From Bacteroidota bacterium (lineage in GTDB: Bacteria; Bacteroidota; Bacteroidia; Chitinophagales; Chitinophagaceae): DNA of 64,000 bases. The position numbers were made by a program, and so were the translations under genes. The notes under the pieces are model-generated. The model saw nothing but the letters and a program-made list of their open reading frames with translations, was not told the origin of the DNA and did not search any database. This document shows positions 43,170-52,947 of this stretch, piece after piece. The number at the start of each line of letters is the position of its first letter. The stretch's first letter is position 1. Where the stretch lies: positions 109,831 to 173,830 of the forward strand of contig JAFDXY010000020.1 of assembly GCA_018267725.1 (NCBI GenBank), in the 5' to 3' direction.

Positions 43170-44320
43170 TAATAATAGTTACTAAAAATCTTGATACGTT
43201 TAATAATCCTACACTTTTTGGCTTGTTTAACTTTCTGGAGGAAAGAAAAATAGGGTCTGTTTTAATTTGTAAATGGAACTTTTTTGATTATAAATTCAGT
43301 CATAATAAAATAATAATTTGGCAAGAGAAGCCTGATTATAGAGCGAAAAATATCTTTAGAACGACTCGTCAGTTGTATATATATATAAGACAAAGATACT
43401 TTCTTCAGTCTGTCTCAAGAAAAATCATCACAGTAATTGGCGTTGATCCGGAAGGCATAATTTGGGCAGAAGAGATACGCCGTAAATATATGCCCAATGC
43501 TGCATTGGATTATTTTTCGTTTGAAATATTCTGGAAACATGCCTATCCTAATAAAGAGAAAGAGATTTGTGCATGCAAAGGATTAAGGAATATTATAGTT
43601 CAGGATACATTACGAGAAAAATATTTAAGACAAGAGTCTAAAATAGATGAAAATGTAAAAACTTTTTATATTCCTGTTGCTGTTCCGGATATCCTGGAAA
43701 AGCCCAATTACAATAAAGTAGTTGATATTCAAAAGAAGTTTAATATCCCTGACAATAAAAAGATTATTTTGTTTTTCGGCACATTTGCTGCTTGGAGTGG
43801 AGGAGAAATAGTGTATAATCTTATTAGAAATAACAAACTGCCGGATAATTTTGTTCTTGTTATTCATTCAAGATATCCCTTCAACCCAAGCGATAATTTG
43901 CAAAATAGAATGTTACAATTAGCGAATGAGAAGACTAATCTTTTTATCTCAACGGATTATATCAACTCATTCAATCAAACCATAGATTTTTTAAAGCAAT
44001 TTGATTTAGGATTAGTTTTTTATGTTTCTGGTGCCAATAGTATGTATACAGGCGAAAATATTTACCACATTGGTTTTGCCTCCGGAAAGTTTTCTCAGTA
44101 TATGAAAGCCGGATTACCTACTATAACTATAAATTTGCCTACTTATATGGATCTTAATAAAGAATATAATTTTGGATATACTGTTGACGGTGCAGATGAA
44201 ATAGAAGATATTTTAAATACTGTTATAGATTATAAATTATTATCTCAAAATGCTTTAAGATTATTTAAGGAGAAACTAGATCCCACAATTGTACTTAACA
44301 AGTATATAGACCAGCTTTAA
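43166..44320 (+). CDS. GT-B fold glycosyltransferase
   Basis: 385 residues. N-terminal Rossmann half is poorly conserved; the C-terminal half shows LFFGTFAAWSGGEIVYNLI and GFASGKFSQYMKAGLPTITIN, as in GT4-like enzymes. The ATG at 43166 overlaps the DegT stop (ATGA); a TTG four codons up is less likely. A 65-base gap follows, the largest inside this operon. Confidence 0.78.
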   Translation: MIIIVTKNLDTFNNPTLFGLFNFLEERKIGSVLICKWNFFDYKFSHNKIIIWQEKPDYRAKNIFRTTRQLYIYIRQRYFLQSVSRKIITVIGVDPEGIIWAEEIRRKYMPNAALDYFSFEIFWKHAYPNKEKEICACKGLRNIIVQDTLREKYLRQESKIDENVKTFYIPVAVPDILEKPNYNKVVDIQKKFNIPDNKKIILFFGTFAAWSGGEIVYNLIRNNKLPDNFVLVIHSRYPFNPSDNLQNRMLQLANEKTNLFISTDYINSFNQTIDFLKQFDLGLVFYVSGANSMYTGENIYHIGFASGKFSQYMKAGLPTITINLPTYMDLNKEYNFGYTVDGADEIEDILNTVIDYKLLSQNALRLFKEKLDPTIVLNKYIDQL

Positions 44321-44385
44321 GTATATAATTTACAGAAAAGTAGTTATTCCGATATAAATATTTTAAAATAAAAACTTATTTTTCA

Positions 44386-45177
44386 ATGCTGAAGCTTTCA
44401 ATTATTACCATAAATCTAAATAAAAGGGAGGGCTTAAAAAAGACTATGCAAAGTGTTTTTGAGCAAAGCTTTAAGGACTTTGAGTATATAGTAATAGACG
44501 GCGGAAGTACCGATGGTAGTAAAGAATTATTACAAAGTTGTTCATCAAAAATTACTTATTGGGTTTCAGAAAAAGACAACGGTATTTATCATGCAATGAA
44601 TAAAGGTGCAGCAAAATCAACAGGTAATTATCTTTTATTTTTAAATGCAGCAGATGTTTTAACTGATAAAAAAGTTATTGAAAAAGTTGCTGATGAAATT
44701 ATTAAAACAAATGAACGCTATAGTTTTTACACAGGCAATATGCAACTAATTAAAAATGGCTTTATTGCTGAAAGCCCAATGCCTGCTGAGGTATCGTTTA
44801 ACTACTTTTTTAAAAGTTCATTATGTCATCCTTCAACTTTTATAGCCAATAAATTATTTAAAACTATTGGAGGTTATAATGAAGAGAACAAAATTGTTTC
44901 GGACTGGGAATTTTTTTTAACAGCCTTTACTCAATACAATGCAACTTATTACAAGCTAAATATACTCACTACTTTATTTGATACAAATGGAATTAGTGCA
45001 AACCCATTAGATAAAAAAATGAATGAAGAAAGGCAAAAAGCGTTAGAAACTAAATTCCCTTTTTTCTATCAAGATTATAAGAGGTTTAATGAAATAGAAA
45101 ACGAGTATAAAAAATATTACTATTCTCGTCTTCATCAATTGCTTGCTCGTTTAATTAGCGTATTTAGAAAAAAATGA
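44386..45177 (+). CDS. Family 2 glycosyltransferase
   Basis: GT-A enzyme, 263 residues. KLSIITINLNKREGLKKTM start, IVIDGGSTDGS with the nucleotide-binding DGGS, NGIYHAMNKGAAKSTG, and LFLNAADVL where the usual DxD is NAAD. Adds one sugar from a nucleotide donor at the cytoplasmic face. Overlaps the next gene by four bases. Confidence 0.9.
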   Translation: MLKLSIITINLNKREGLKKTMQSVFEQSFKDFEYIVIDGGSTDGSKELLQSCSSKITYWVSEKDNGIYHAMNKGAAKSTGNYLLFLNAADVLTDKKVIEKVADEIIKTNERYSFYTGNMQLIKNGFIAESPMPAEVSFNYFFKSSLCHPSTFIANKLFKTIGGYNEENKIVSDWEFFLTAFTQYNATYYKLNILTTLFDTNGISANPLDKKMNEERQKALETKFPFFYQDYKRFNEIENEYKKYYYSRLHQLLARLISVFRKK

Positions 45178-46346
45178 CCTTTTACCAAAAAATAAAAAAT
45201 AGGCTAATTAAAAATAAAATTAATAAACCTGTTTCAGTATTACACAAACCAGAAAATAATAAATGGGCATTGGTTAGTTTAATGTTGCATAATTTGCAAA
45301 GCAATAACCATACACATACTATTTATGCTGAAACAAAAGCTTTTTGTTTTGCCCTATTTGAATTAGGATTTAATGTTGATTTGGTAAATTTTTTTGATAA
45401 CAATGCTGCAATAGATTTTCAAAAATACAATGCAGTTGTGGGAATGCGTAAACATATTGATGATGCTATTATTTATAAGCATCAATCAACAAATAATAAA
45501 CTTAAAATAATAACTTACGTTAATGGCCCTCACCCATACTTTCAAAATGAGGTAGCAATAAATAAGTTAATTAATTTTTATAATCTAAAAAACAAACTGC
45601 TACCTAAATCGGTTTCATTTATTGAAGAAAATTATGCATTACAATACAGTTTTGCTAATGCAATTATTTTACACGGAAATGAATTTGTAAAAAGCACATT
45701 TCTTCCTTATGCACAATGTGCTATTGAAACAGTTAAGGCAATTGCTTTTCAATCGCCATATAAAATTGATATATCTTTTAAAGAAGAAAACAGGAAAAAT
45801 TTTTTATGGTTTGGCAGTACAAAATGTTTGCACAGAGGTCTTGATATTGTATTAGATTATTTTATTAAAAGAGATGATTTGCAATTAACCATTTGTAGTG
45901 CTGCATTACAAAACGAACCAGCATTTTATAGTTTGTACAAAAAGCAATTAGAGAATTGTTCTAATATTACTATTAAAAATTTTATAGCTATTGGGTCAGA
46001 AGATTTTAAACAAATTTGTGAAGCCAATACATTCTTGGTGTACATGTCAATTACAGAAGGTAATTGTGCATCTGTAATTACTTGTATGAAGAACGGCGGA
46101 TTAATTCCGCTTATTACCAATAATGTTGGTGTTGATATAGATAATTGCGGATTTAATATAAATGAGTTTACTGAACAGGCTTTAAATGATGCAATAAATA
46201 AAGCATTAATAACATCTAACGAAGAGTTGAATAAAATGAAGATTGAGAGTAAATCTTATGGGATGTATGGTACAAGTGAAGAAGATTTCAAAACAAGCAT
46301 TACAACACACTTAAAAAAACACCTCTTTGAAGATATTGCACATTAA
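45174..46346 (+). CDS. GT-B glycosyltransferase (GT4-like)
   Basis: 390 residues. The donor half shows NFLWFGSTKCLHRGLDIVLD and SITEGNCASVITCMKNGG, the usual E-containing donor site. Acceptor half not diagnostic. 20-base overlap with the next start, which uses TTG. Confidence 0.78.
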   Translation: MTFYQKIKNRLIKNKINKPVSVLHKPENNKWALVSLMLHNLQSNNHTHTIYAETKAFCFALFELGFNVDLVNFFDNNAAIDFQKYNAVVGMRKHIDDAIIYKHQSTNNKLKIITYVNGPHPYFQNEVAINKLINFYNLKNKLLPKSVSFIEENYALQYSFANAIILHGNEFVKSTFLPYAQCAIETVKAIAFQSPYKIDISFKEENRKNFLWFGSTKCLHRGLDIVLDYFIKRDDLQLTICSAALQNEPAFYSLYKKQLENCSNITIKNFIAIGSEDFKQICEANTFLVYMSITEGNCASVITCMKNGGLIPLITNNVGVDIDNCGFNINEFTEQALNDAINKALITSNEELNKMKIESKSYGMYGTSEEDFKTSITTHLKKHLFEDIAH

Positions 46347-47541
46347 CTCTTTTCTGCAAGGCGGTGCTGCTAACGCTTCCATTTTACTCCATAAAACTCT
46401 TTTAGAAAATGGATACGATTCGTACTATTTATCTATTTCAGAAAATACAGAAACAATTCCTAAGCATATTATTGCTAATGCTCTACCATCCAACTTTGTT
46501 GATAAATTATTAAATAAGCTTTATGTTATAACTGGAAAAAAAAGATTTAATGTTGAAGAGCAAGTGCCACCCTTCATGTTTTCGGTACCGGTTAGTTATT
46601 TTTTGAGAGTAAAAAATTTTTTACAGAAAAATAATTTTGATATTATCCATTTGCATTGGGCTTACGGCTTGTGGGATTTTAGATGGTTTAATACAATAAA
46701 TACAAAATTTGTAATTACAAATCACGATATGGGTTTTTTTACAGCAGGTTGCTCGCATAGTTATGGTTGTATTGGTTATATTTCTAATTGTAATAATTGC
46801 CCTGCAGTAACAAAACAAATTTCAAAACAAAAAATTTATAATAGCTTTCTATACAAACAGAAATTTTTGCAATCATCAATAAAACTTAAAGTAATAAATG
46901 TGTCTGATTGGATTAAATCTGTTTCATTAAAAAGTAAACTGCTAAATAAGTTTGAACATAGTACAATTGAGAACGCAGTTGATACAAAAGTTTTCAACTA
47001 TCAAGCATCAACAAATCACAATTTAGTAGATAAACAAAAAATTAATTTACTGTTTATTGCAGCAAAATTCTCTTATAAAAACAAAGGCTATTTTGATTTG
47101 TTAGAAGCGTATTATTTGCTAAAAGAAGATGTTAGAAATAAAATAAATATTATAATAGTTGGTAAAGATGATGTAGGAGTTGATAAATATTTTACGCATG
47201 TAGATTTAATTAATGAACCTGCAAAATTGGCAACTCTTTATAATGCTTGCGATTTGCTTGTTTACCCTTCTCATGCAGAAACACAATCTTTAGTTGTTTC
47301 AGAAGCATTGTGTTGTGGTTTACCTGTAATTGCATACAAAATTGGTCCATTACCTAATATTATAAATGAAGAAAGTGGTTTTGTAATTGAAAAATCGCCA
47401 GTTTGTTTAGCAGAAACAATTGAAATGATAGCGAGTGTGAAAACGTTTAACAGAGAATTAATTTCAACAAAATATAAAGATAGATTTAATGTAAATAAAC
47501 TTGTTGAGAAGACTGCGAAATTATACCAATCATTTACCTAA
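46327..47541 (+). CDS. Family 4 glycosyltransferase, WcaC-like, TTG start
   Basis: 404 residues. MKILHINSFLQGGAANAS is the standard acceptor-side start, read here from a TTG; no ATG or GTG precedes it in frame. A cysteine-rich motif GCSHSYGCIG followed by NCNNCPA resembles the GT4 group that includes colanic acid WcaC. Donor motif HAETQSLVVSEALCCGLPVIAY is intact. Confidence 0.9.
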   Translation: MKILHINSFLQGGAANASILLHKTLLENGYDSYYLSISENTETIPKHIIANALPSNFVDKLLNKLYVITGKKRFNVEEQVPPFMFSVPVSYFLRVKNFLQKNNFDIIHLHWAYGLWDFRWFNTINTKFVITNHDMGFFTAGCSHSYGCIGYISNCNNCPAVTKQISKQKIYNSFLYKQKFLQSSIKLKVINVSDWIKSVSLKSKLLNKFEHSTIENAVDTKVFNYQASTNHNLVDKQKINLLFIAAKFSYKNKGYFDLLEAYYLLKEDVRNKINIIIVGKDDVGVDKYFTHVDLINEPAKLATLYNACDLLVYPSHAETQSLVVSEALCCGLPVIAYKIGPLPNIINEESGFVIEKSPVCLAETIEMIASVKTFNRELISTKYKDRFNVNKLVEKTAKLYQSFT

Positions 47542-48509
47542 TGCTGAAGATTTGCCTTACACCTATAAAAAATGAAGCATGGATTTTAGAAAGATTTTTG
47601 CAATGTGCTTCGTTATGGGCAGATAAAATAATTATTGCAGACCAAGGATCAACCGATAATTCAATTGAAATAGCAAAACGTTTTGATAAAGTTCATATCA
47701 TTAATAATGATGAAGCAAAATACAACGAATTAGGGCGACAAGAATTACTTATTAATGAAGCAAGAAAATTCGGAACAAATAATTTTTTATTGGCTTTAGA
47801 TGCAGATGAAATTCTATCAGCTAATTTTTTAGAAAGTAATGAATGGAAAGAAATTTTTTCTCAACCTCCAGGAACAAAAATTGCTTTACAATGGGTAAAC
47901 CTATCGCCGGAGTGTAAAACATTTTGGACTAATTTTCCTCCTTTTATTTTAGGCGTAATTGATGATGGTTCACATAAAATAGGAACAGCAATTCATAGCC
48001 CAAGAGTGCCTATAAATAGTGCAGGAAAAACGATAACGTTGAATGAAGTAAAATTATTACATTATCAATATACAGATTGGGATAGAATGTTATTAAAACA
48101 AGCATGGTATCAATGTTATGAGAAGATAAATTATCCTGAAAAAGGTAATGTAGATATTTATGAGATGTACAATCATTTCAGATATATAAAAAATAATTTA
48201 CAACTTATAAATCAAAATTGGTTTCAGCAATACGAAAAAATGGGGATTAATATGAAAACCACAATTCCATATCCTGCTTCTTATTACTGGATTGAACAAT
48301 TGAATAATTATTTTAAAGAATATGGAGAAAAATATTTTAGAAGATTAGATATTTTTAATAATGCAACAAACAAGTATGTAGCAATTAATGAGAATATTAA
48401 TAACAATTTTTTTTCAAAAACTTATATAAAGTTGCTTCATTTTTACGGCAGCCTACCTAATAGATTTTATAAACGATATCTCAAAAAAATATTAAACACT
48501 ATTTCATAA
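47541..48509 (+). CDS. Family 2 glycosyltransferase, WaaE/KdtX-like
   Basis: 322 residues. LKICLTPIKNEAWILERF and IIADQGSTDNS start the GT-A fold, and LDADEIL supplies the DxD. The trailing region (HYQYTDWDRM ...) is typical of larger members. TAATG junction with the upstream gene. Confidence 0.86.
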   Translation: MLKICLTPIKNEAWILERFLQCASLWADKIIIADQGSTDNSIEIAKRFDKVHIINNDEAKYNELGRQELLINEARKFGTNNFLLALDADEILSANFLESNEWKEIFSQPPGTKIALQWVNLSPECKTFWTNFPPFILGVIDDGSHKIGTAIHSPRVPINSAGKTITLNEVKLLHYQYTDWDRMLLKQAWYQCYEKINYPEKGNVDIYEMYNHFRYIKNNLQLINQNWFQQYEKMGINMKTTIPYPASYYWIEQLNNYFKEYGEKYFRRLDIFNNATNKYVAINENINNNFFSKTYIKLLHFYGSLPNRFYKRYLKKILNTIS

Positions 48510-48510
48510 A

Positions 48511-49560
48511 ATGAAATTATTAGTTACAGGCTCATCGGGTTTAGTAGGTAGTGAAGTATGCATGCACTTTGCAAATAAAGGTTATGAAATACACGGAATA
48601 GATAATAATCAACGTGCTATTTTTTTTGGCCCACAAGGCGATACAAGATGGAATCAACAACGGTTACAATCGGTTATAAAAAACTTTCAGCATCATGAAA
48701 TTGATATAAGAGATAGAAATGGAATTTTAAATTTAGTAAAAGAAATTAAACCTAATGTAGTTGTTCATACGGCTGCACAACCCAGTCACGATAAAGCTGC
48801 AACTATTCCTTTTGATGATTTTGATACCAATGCAGTAGGCACATTAAATTTATTAGAAGCTGTAAGGCAATTTGCCCCCGAAGCTCCTTTTATACACATG
48901 AGCACTAATAAAGTTTATGGAGATGCTCCCAACAAAATAAAATTAAAGGAATTAGAAAAGCGTTGGGATTATGATGATGATAATTTTGAAAACGGTATTG
49001 CAGAAACATTTACAATAGACCAGAGTAAACACTCGTTGTTCGGAGCAAGTAAAGTTGCATCAGATGTATTGGTACAAGAATATGGTAGATATTTTAACAT
49101 GCCTACTTGTTGTTTAAGAGGCGGTTGTTTAACAGGACCAAACCATACAGGAGTAGAGTTGCATGGTTTTTTAAGTTACTTAATTAAATGCAATATTCAA
49201 TATAAAAAATATTTTATATATGGATATAAAGGCAAGCAAGTAAGAGATAATATTCACAGCCACGATATTGCTTGTTTTATGGAAGCATTTATAAATGCAC
49301 CAAGAATTGCCGAAGTATATAATTTAGGTGGCGGCAAACAAAACACTTGTTCTATTATTGAAGCTTTTGAAATTACAGAATCATTCACGGGTAAAAAACA
49401 AATATTTGAATATATTGATAAGAATAGAGAAGGAGATCATATTTGTTATTACAGCGATCTAAGCAAAATGAAAGCCCATTATCCTAATTGGAATATTACG
49501 GTTAGCTTAAAAGAAACTATTAAACAAATTGTTGAAAGCTGGCAACAAAGAATTATTTAA
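48511..49560 (+). CDS. NAD-dependent sugar epimerase/dehydratase, CDP-paratose-2-epimerase-like
   Basis: Extended short-chain reductase. Glycine loop GSSGLVG at the N-terminus, FFGPQGDTRWN, HTAAQPSHDKA, MSTNKVYGDAPN and SLFGASKVASDVLVQEYGRY, then RGGCLTGPNHTG. The catalytic YxxxK is FxxxK here (FGASK), a Phe in place of Tyr that I believe is shared by this subfamily. Makes an activated sugar for one of the neighbouring transferases. Confidence 0.88.
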   Translation: MKLLVTGSSGLVGSEVCMHFANKGYEIHGIDNNQRAIFFGPQGDTRWNQQRLQSVIKNFQHHEIDIRDRNGILNLVKEIKPNVVVHTAAQPSHDKAATIPFDDFDTNAVGTLNLLEAVRQFAPEAPFIHMSTNKVYGDAPNKIKLKELEKRWDYDDDNFENGIAETFTIDQSKHSLFGASKVASDVLVQEYGRYFNMPTCCLRGGCLTGPNHTGVELHGFLSYLIKCNIQYKKYFIYGYKGKQVRDNIHSHDIACFMEAFINAPRIAEVYNLGGGKQNTCSIIEAFEITESFTGKKQIFEYIDKNREGDHICYYSDLSKMKAHYPNWNITVSLKETIKQIVESWQQRII

Positions 49561-49569
49561 AATTATTTT

Positions 49570-50763
49570 TTGAAAGTAGTACTGTTATCTGAAGCTCCTT
49601 TGTGTGTAAATGCAGGCGGTATTAGTCAAACATTGTATAACATATTTTCTTTTTGTAAACCTGAAAATATTTTATGCATTGCTCCTGATTATGAAGTAAT
49701 GCAATATCCACCATCAGAGCCTTTTGCTAATTCTTATATTACCTATAAATTTAAAATTGTAAATATTGGTGCAAACAGATTGGCAAAATATTTTGGTAGT
49801 TTATTTAATTGGTTAAATCTTTCAATTAATCAATTACGGAGTTTTACAAAGTTGAAAGAAAAAATAAAAACGTTTAATGCAGATGTTATTGTTTCTTGTC
49901 CTAATGGAGTGGTTGGTGTATTAATGCATAAAAAATTATGTGGAAATATTAATACAAAAGCGTTCCCTTATTTTATGGATGATTGGATGTACTTAGTAAA
50001 AAATAAATGGTTAGGTGGAAGTTTGCATAGTGGCATTAAAGAAATGCTTACTCAAAATAAAAATTGGTTAATGATAAGTAACGAGTTGAGTAATTTATTG
50101 AGTGAAAGATATAATGCAAAACCAGAAAATGTATTGCCAATTCGTAACCCTATTAATATAAATAATGCACCTGCAGAAAGAATTCCAACAGCAACAAATA
50201 AATTTCAATTAGCTTATGCCGGAGCTATTTGGGATATGCACTTAGATGCATTAAAAATTATAGCCAACGCTTGTTTCAATTTGCAACAAAATAATTTTGA
50301 GGTAACATTAACTTTATTTACACCCGAACATATTTGGAATTGGAGAAAAGATGAATTTGAAAAATACAATGTGCATTATGGCGGTAATATTCCTTACGAA
50401 AAAATACATGAAGTATTAACTGAATATGATGGATTGATTTTAGTTTCTTCTTTTTCAAAAGAGTTATTTACACATTCAAAAGCATCTATTCAAACAAAAA
50501 TTACAGATTATTTTAAAAGCAGACAACTTGTTATAAGTTGTGGCCCTGAATATTCAGCTAATCATCATTTCTTGAAAAAATACGATTGCGGTGTTTGTAT
50601 TGAAACTAATAATATTAATGAAGTAACTGCTCAATTAAAACAAATAATATTATCGCTTCCGCAACTTAGGTATAAAGTAAATAATGGTTGGGAATTATTG
50701 CAAACTGAATTTAATCAAACCATTGTTCAACAAAAACTTCAAAACTTTTTAGCCTTAGCATAA
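49570..50763 (+). CDS. GT-B glycosyltransferase, TTG start
   Basis: 397 residues. MKVVLLSEAPLCVNAGGISQ is an acceptor-side start read from TTG at 49570. Donor half: LAYAGAIWDMHLDALKIIA, GLILVSSFS. The usual donor Glu motif is weak. Next gene starts at the last base of its stop (TAATG). Confidence 0.75.
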   Translation: MKVVLLSEAPLCVNAGGISQTLYNIFSFCKPENILCIAPDYEVMQYPPSEPFANSYITYKFKIVNIGANRLAKYFGSLFNWLNLSINQLRSFTKLKEKIKTFNADVIVSCPNGVVGVLMHKKLCGNINTKAFPYFMDDWMYLVKNKWLGGSLHSGIKEMLTQNKNWLMISNELSNLLSERYNAKPENVLPIRNPININNAPAERIPTATNKFQLAYAGAIWDMHLDALKIIANACFNLQQNNFEVTLTLFTPEHIWNWRKDEFEKYNVHYGGNIPYEKIHEVLTEYDGLILVSSFSKELFTHSKASIQTKITDYFKSRQLVISCGPEYSANHHFLKKYDCGVCIETNNINEVTAQLKQIILSLPQLRYKVNNGWELLQTEFNQTIVQQKLQNFLALA

Positions 50764-51869
50764 TGAAAGAGAAAACGGTTTTTATTGTGTGTACAGGCTT
50801 GGGAAATATTAACAGAGGTTACGAAACTTTTACAAGAGAATGTTTTGATGCGTTGAAAAATAATAATGATTTTACATTAAAACTTATAAAAGGTGCAGGC
50901 AACAAAACAAATAATGAAATTGTTGTAACTAATTGCAAACGCAACGGTAAACTTACTTTATTGCTAAGTAAAATTTTTAGATGCGAACCGTATAAAATTG
51001 AACAAATAAGTTTTGCATTAAATATGTTGCCGGCAATTTTTAAATACAAACCTTCATTAATTTATTATAGCGATTTTGTTTTAGGCACATGGCTTTGGCA
51101 TTTTCGTAAATGGCTGAAATTTAAATACACGCTATTGTTTTCTAACGGAGCACCTAATGGTCCGCCATTTACCAGAACAGATTTTGTACAACAACTTTTA
51201 CCATTATATATTCAACAATCAATTAAAGCAGGAGAATTAAAAGAAAAATTTATTTTACTTCCTTATGCCATTCAATGTAATAAAGAAGAAAATATTGAAT
51301 CGTTGCAACATGTTGTTGAAATAAGAAAGTTGCTGAATATTCCTACTAATAAAAAAATTATTATAAGTGTTGGAGCTATTAACAATAATCATAAAAGAAT
51401 GAATTATGTTATTGATGAATTTACAATGCTGAATAACGAAGAATATTTTTTGATTTTGTTAGGACAAATAAACACTGAAAGCGAAGCAATTATTGCTAAA
51501 GCAAATAAGCAACTTAAAGCAGATAGTTATTTAATAAAACAAGTATGTAGTGATCAAGTAAAACTTTATTTACTTACAGCAGATTATTTTATTCTCGCTT
51601 CTTTAAATGAAGGACTACCAAGAGTTTTGCCCGAAGCATTAAGTTGCGGTTTATTACCTATAGTGCATGATTATAATGTAACAAAAGAAACATTAAAAGA
51701 TAAAGGAATTTTTAAAAACCTTACACAAAACAATCAGTTATGTAATGCAATTAAAGAAGTTGATGATATGAATGTTTTGAAGGAAAGTTTAATAGAGTTT
51801 GCTTATGAAAATTATTCGTGGAATTCTTTAAAAAGTAATTACCGATCAATGCTTTTAAATTATGCATAA
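50763..51869 (+). CDS. Family 4 glycosyltransferase
   Basis: 368 residues. IVCTGLGNINRGYETF at the N-terminus, SVGAINNNHKRMNYVIDEF and ASLNEGLPRVLPEALSCGLLPIV in the donor half; the EGLPRVLPEAL motif is the clearest GT4 sign here. 8-base overlap (ATGCATAA) with the acyltransferase. Confidence 0.86.
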   Translation: MKEKTVFIVCTGLGNINRGYETFTRECFDALKNNNDFTLKLIKGAGNKTNNEIVVTNCKRNGKLTLLLSKIFRCEPYKIEQISFALNMLPAIFKYKPSLIYYSDFVLGTWLWHFRKWLKFKYTLLFSNGAPNGPPFTRTDFVQQLLPLYIQQSIKAGELKEKFILLPYAIQCNKEENIESLQHVVEIRKLLNIPTNKKIIISVGAINNNHKRMNYVIDEFTMLNNEEYFLILLGQINTESEAIIAKANKQLKADSYLIKQVCSDQVKLYLLTADYFILASLNEGLPRVLPEALSCGLLPIVHDYNVTKETLKDKGIFKNLTQNNQLCNAIKEVDDMNVLKESLIEFAYENYSWNSLKSNYRSMLLNYA

Positions 51870-52947
51870 AAATAAAAAAATTGTTTCATTAGATGGTTGG
51901 AGAGCAATCTCAATTATATTTGTTTTACTTGGACATTTAGGCGGCAACCTTCCTAAAACATATCCATGGCAAGATACTTTAGACAAGTATAATTTTTCTT
52001 TAAACGGTGTGCAGGTGTTTTTTGTAATTAGTGGTTTTCTAATCACTACACTACTGCTAAATGAAAAAGAAAAAACGCAAACTGTTTCTATTGGCAAATT
52101 TTATATAAGAAGGTTTCTGAGAATATTCCCTGTTTTGTATTTGTATATTTTTACTGTTTTTATTTTAGATAAAACATTAGGCTGGCAATTGCCGGGATTG
52201 GTTTATTTAAAAGCTGTCTTATATCTTAACAATTTTGGTTTTTGGGGATTGGCATGGGCATTAGGTCACTTATGGTCGTTGGCGGTAGAAGAACAATACT
52301 ATTTATTTTGGCCTTGGGTTGCAAAGAAATTAAATTACAAAAAAGCATTATTGTTTTGTATAGCATTTATACTATTAGGTGCTACATTGAGAGTGTTTGC
52401 ATATAAGTACCGCAATAGTTTTAATACAGACTTAGTTTTAGCGGGCTTTTTTGCGTTTGCAGATATAATAATGATGGGTTCTGCAGCAGCCATTTTGTAC
52501 AAATATTATGGGCTTAAGAATATCTATAAATCTAAACTGCAAACAACTTTAACCATTATTATAAGTATAGCTGCATATGTAGCCATGGATATGTTTGCAA
52601 GAGGGCAAATATTAGGATTAATCACAGTTCCTTTTGGGGCTATTATTCAATCTACAGCATTAATACTACTTATGATTTATACAATTGAAAAAAAATCTTT
52701 ATTTAGCAAATTTTTAAATACCAAAGCAATGGTGTTTATTGGCGTATGTTCTTATAGTATTTATGTTTGGCAGCAACTGTTTTTATTAACTCAAAATAAA
52801 GATTTCTTCCCTCGTTCAGCACCACAATATTGGTTTTCAAAATTTCCTGTAAATATTGTAATGATATTTATTGTTTCAACAATTTCATATTACTGTTTTG
52901 AAAGATTCTTTTTAAAATTTAAAGAAAAATTTACCTCCGTAAAATGA
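51862..52947 (+). CDS. Membrane O-acyltransferase (Acyl_transf_3, OafA-like)
   Basis: Ten or so TM helices. SLDGWRAISIIFVLLGHLGG carries the conserved His; FYIRRFLRIFPVLYLY the Arg-rich motif; ALGHLWSLAVEEQYYLFWP completes the signature. It transfers an acyl (often acetyl) group to the glycan across the inner membrane. No C-terminal SGNH domain. Confidence 0.92.
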   Translation: MHKNKKIVSLDGWRAISIIFVLLGHLGGNLPKTYPWQDTLDKYNFSLNGVQVFFVISGFLITTLLLNEKEKTQTVSIGKFYIRRFLRIFPVLYLYIFTVFILDKTLGWQLPGLVYLKAVLYLNNFGFWGLAWALGHLWSLAVEEQYYLFWPWVAKKLNYKKALLFCIAFILLGATLRVFAYKYRNSFNTDLVLAGFFAFADIIMMGSAAAILYKYYGLKNIYKSKLQTTLTIIISIAAYVAMDMFARGQILGLITVPFGAIIQSTALILLMIYTIEKKSLFSKFLNTKAMVFIGVCSYSIYVWQQLFLLTQNKDFFPRSAPQYWFSKFPVNIVMIFIVSTISYYCFERFFLKFKEKFTSVK

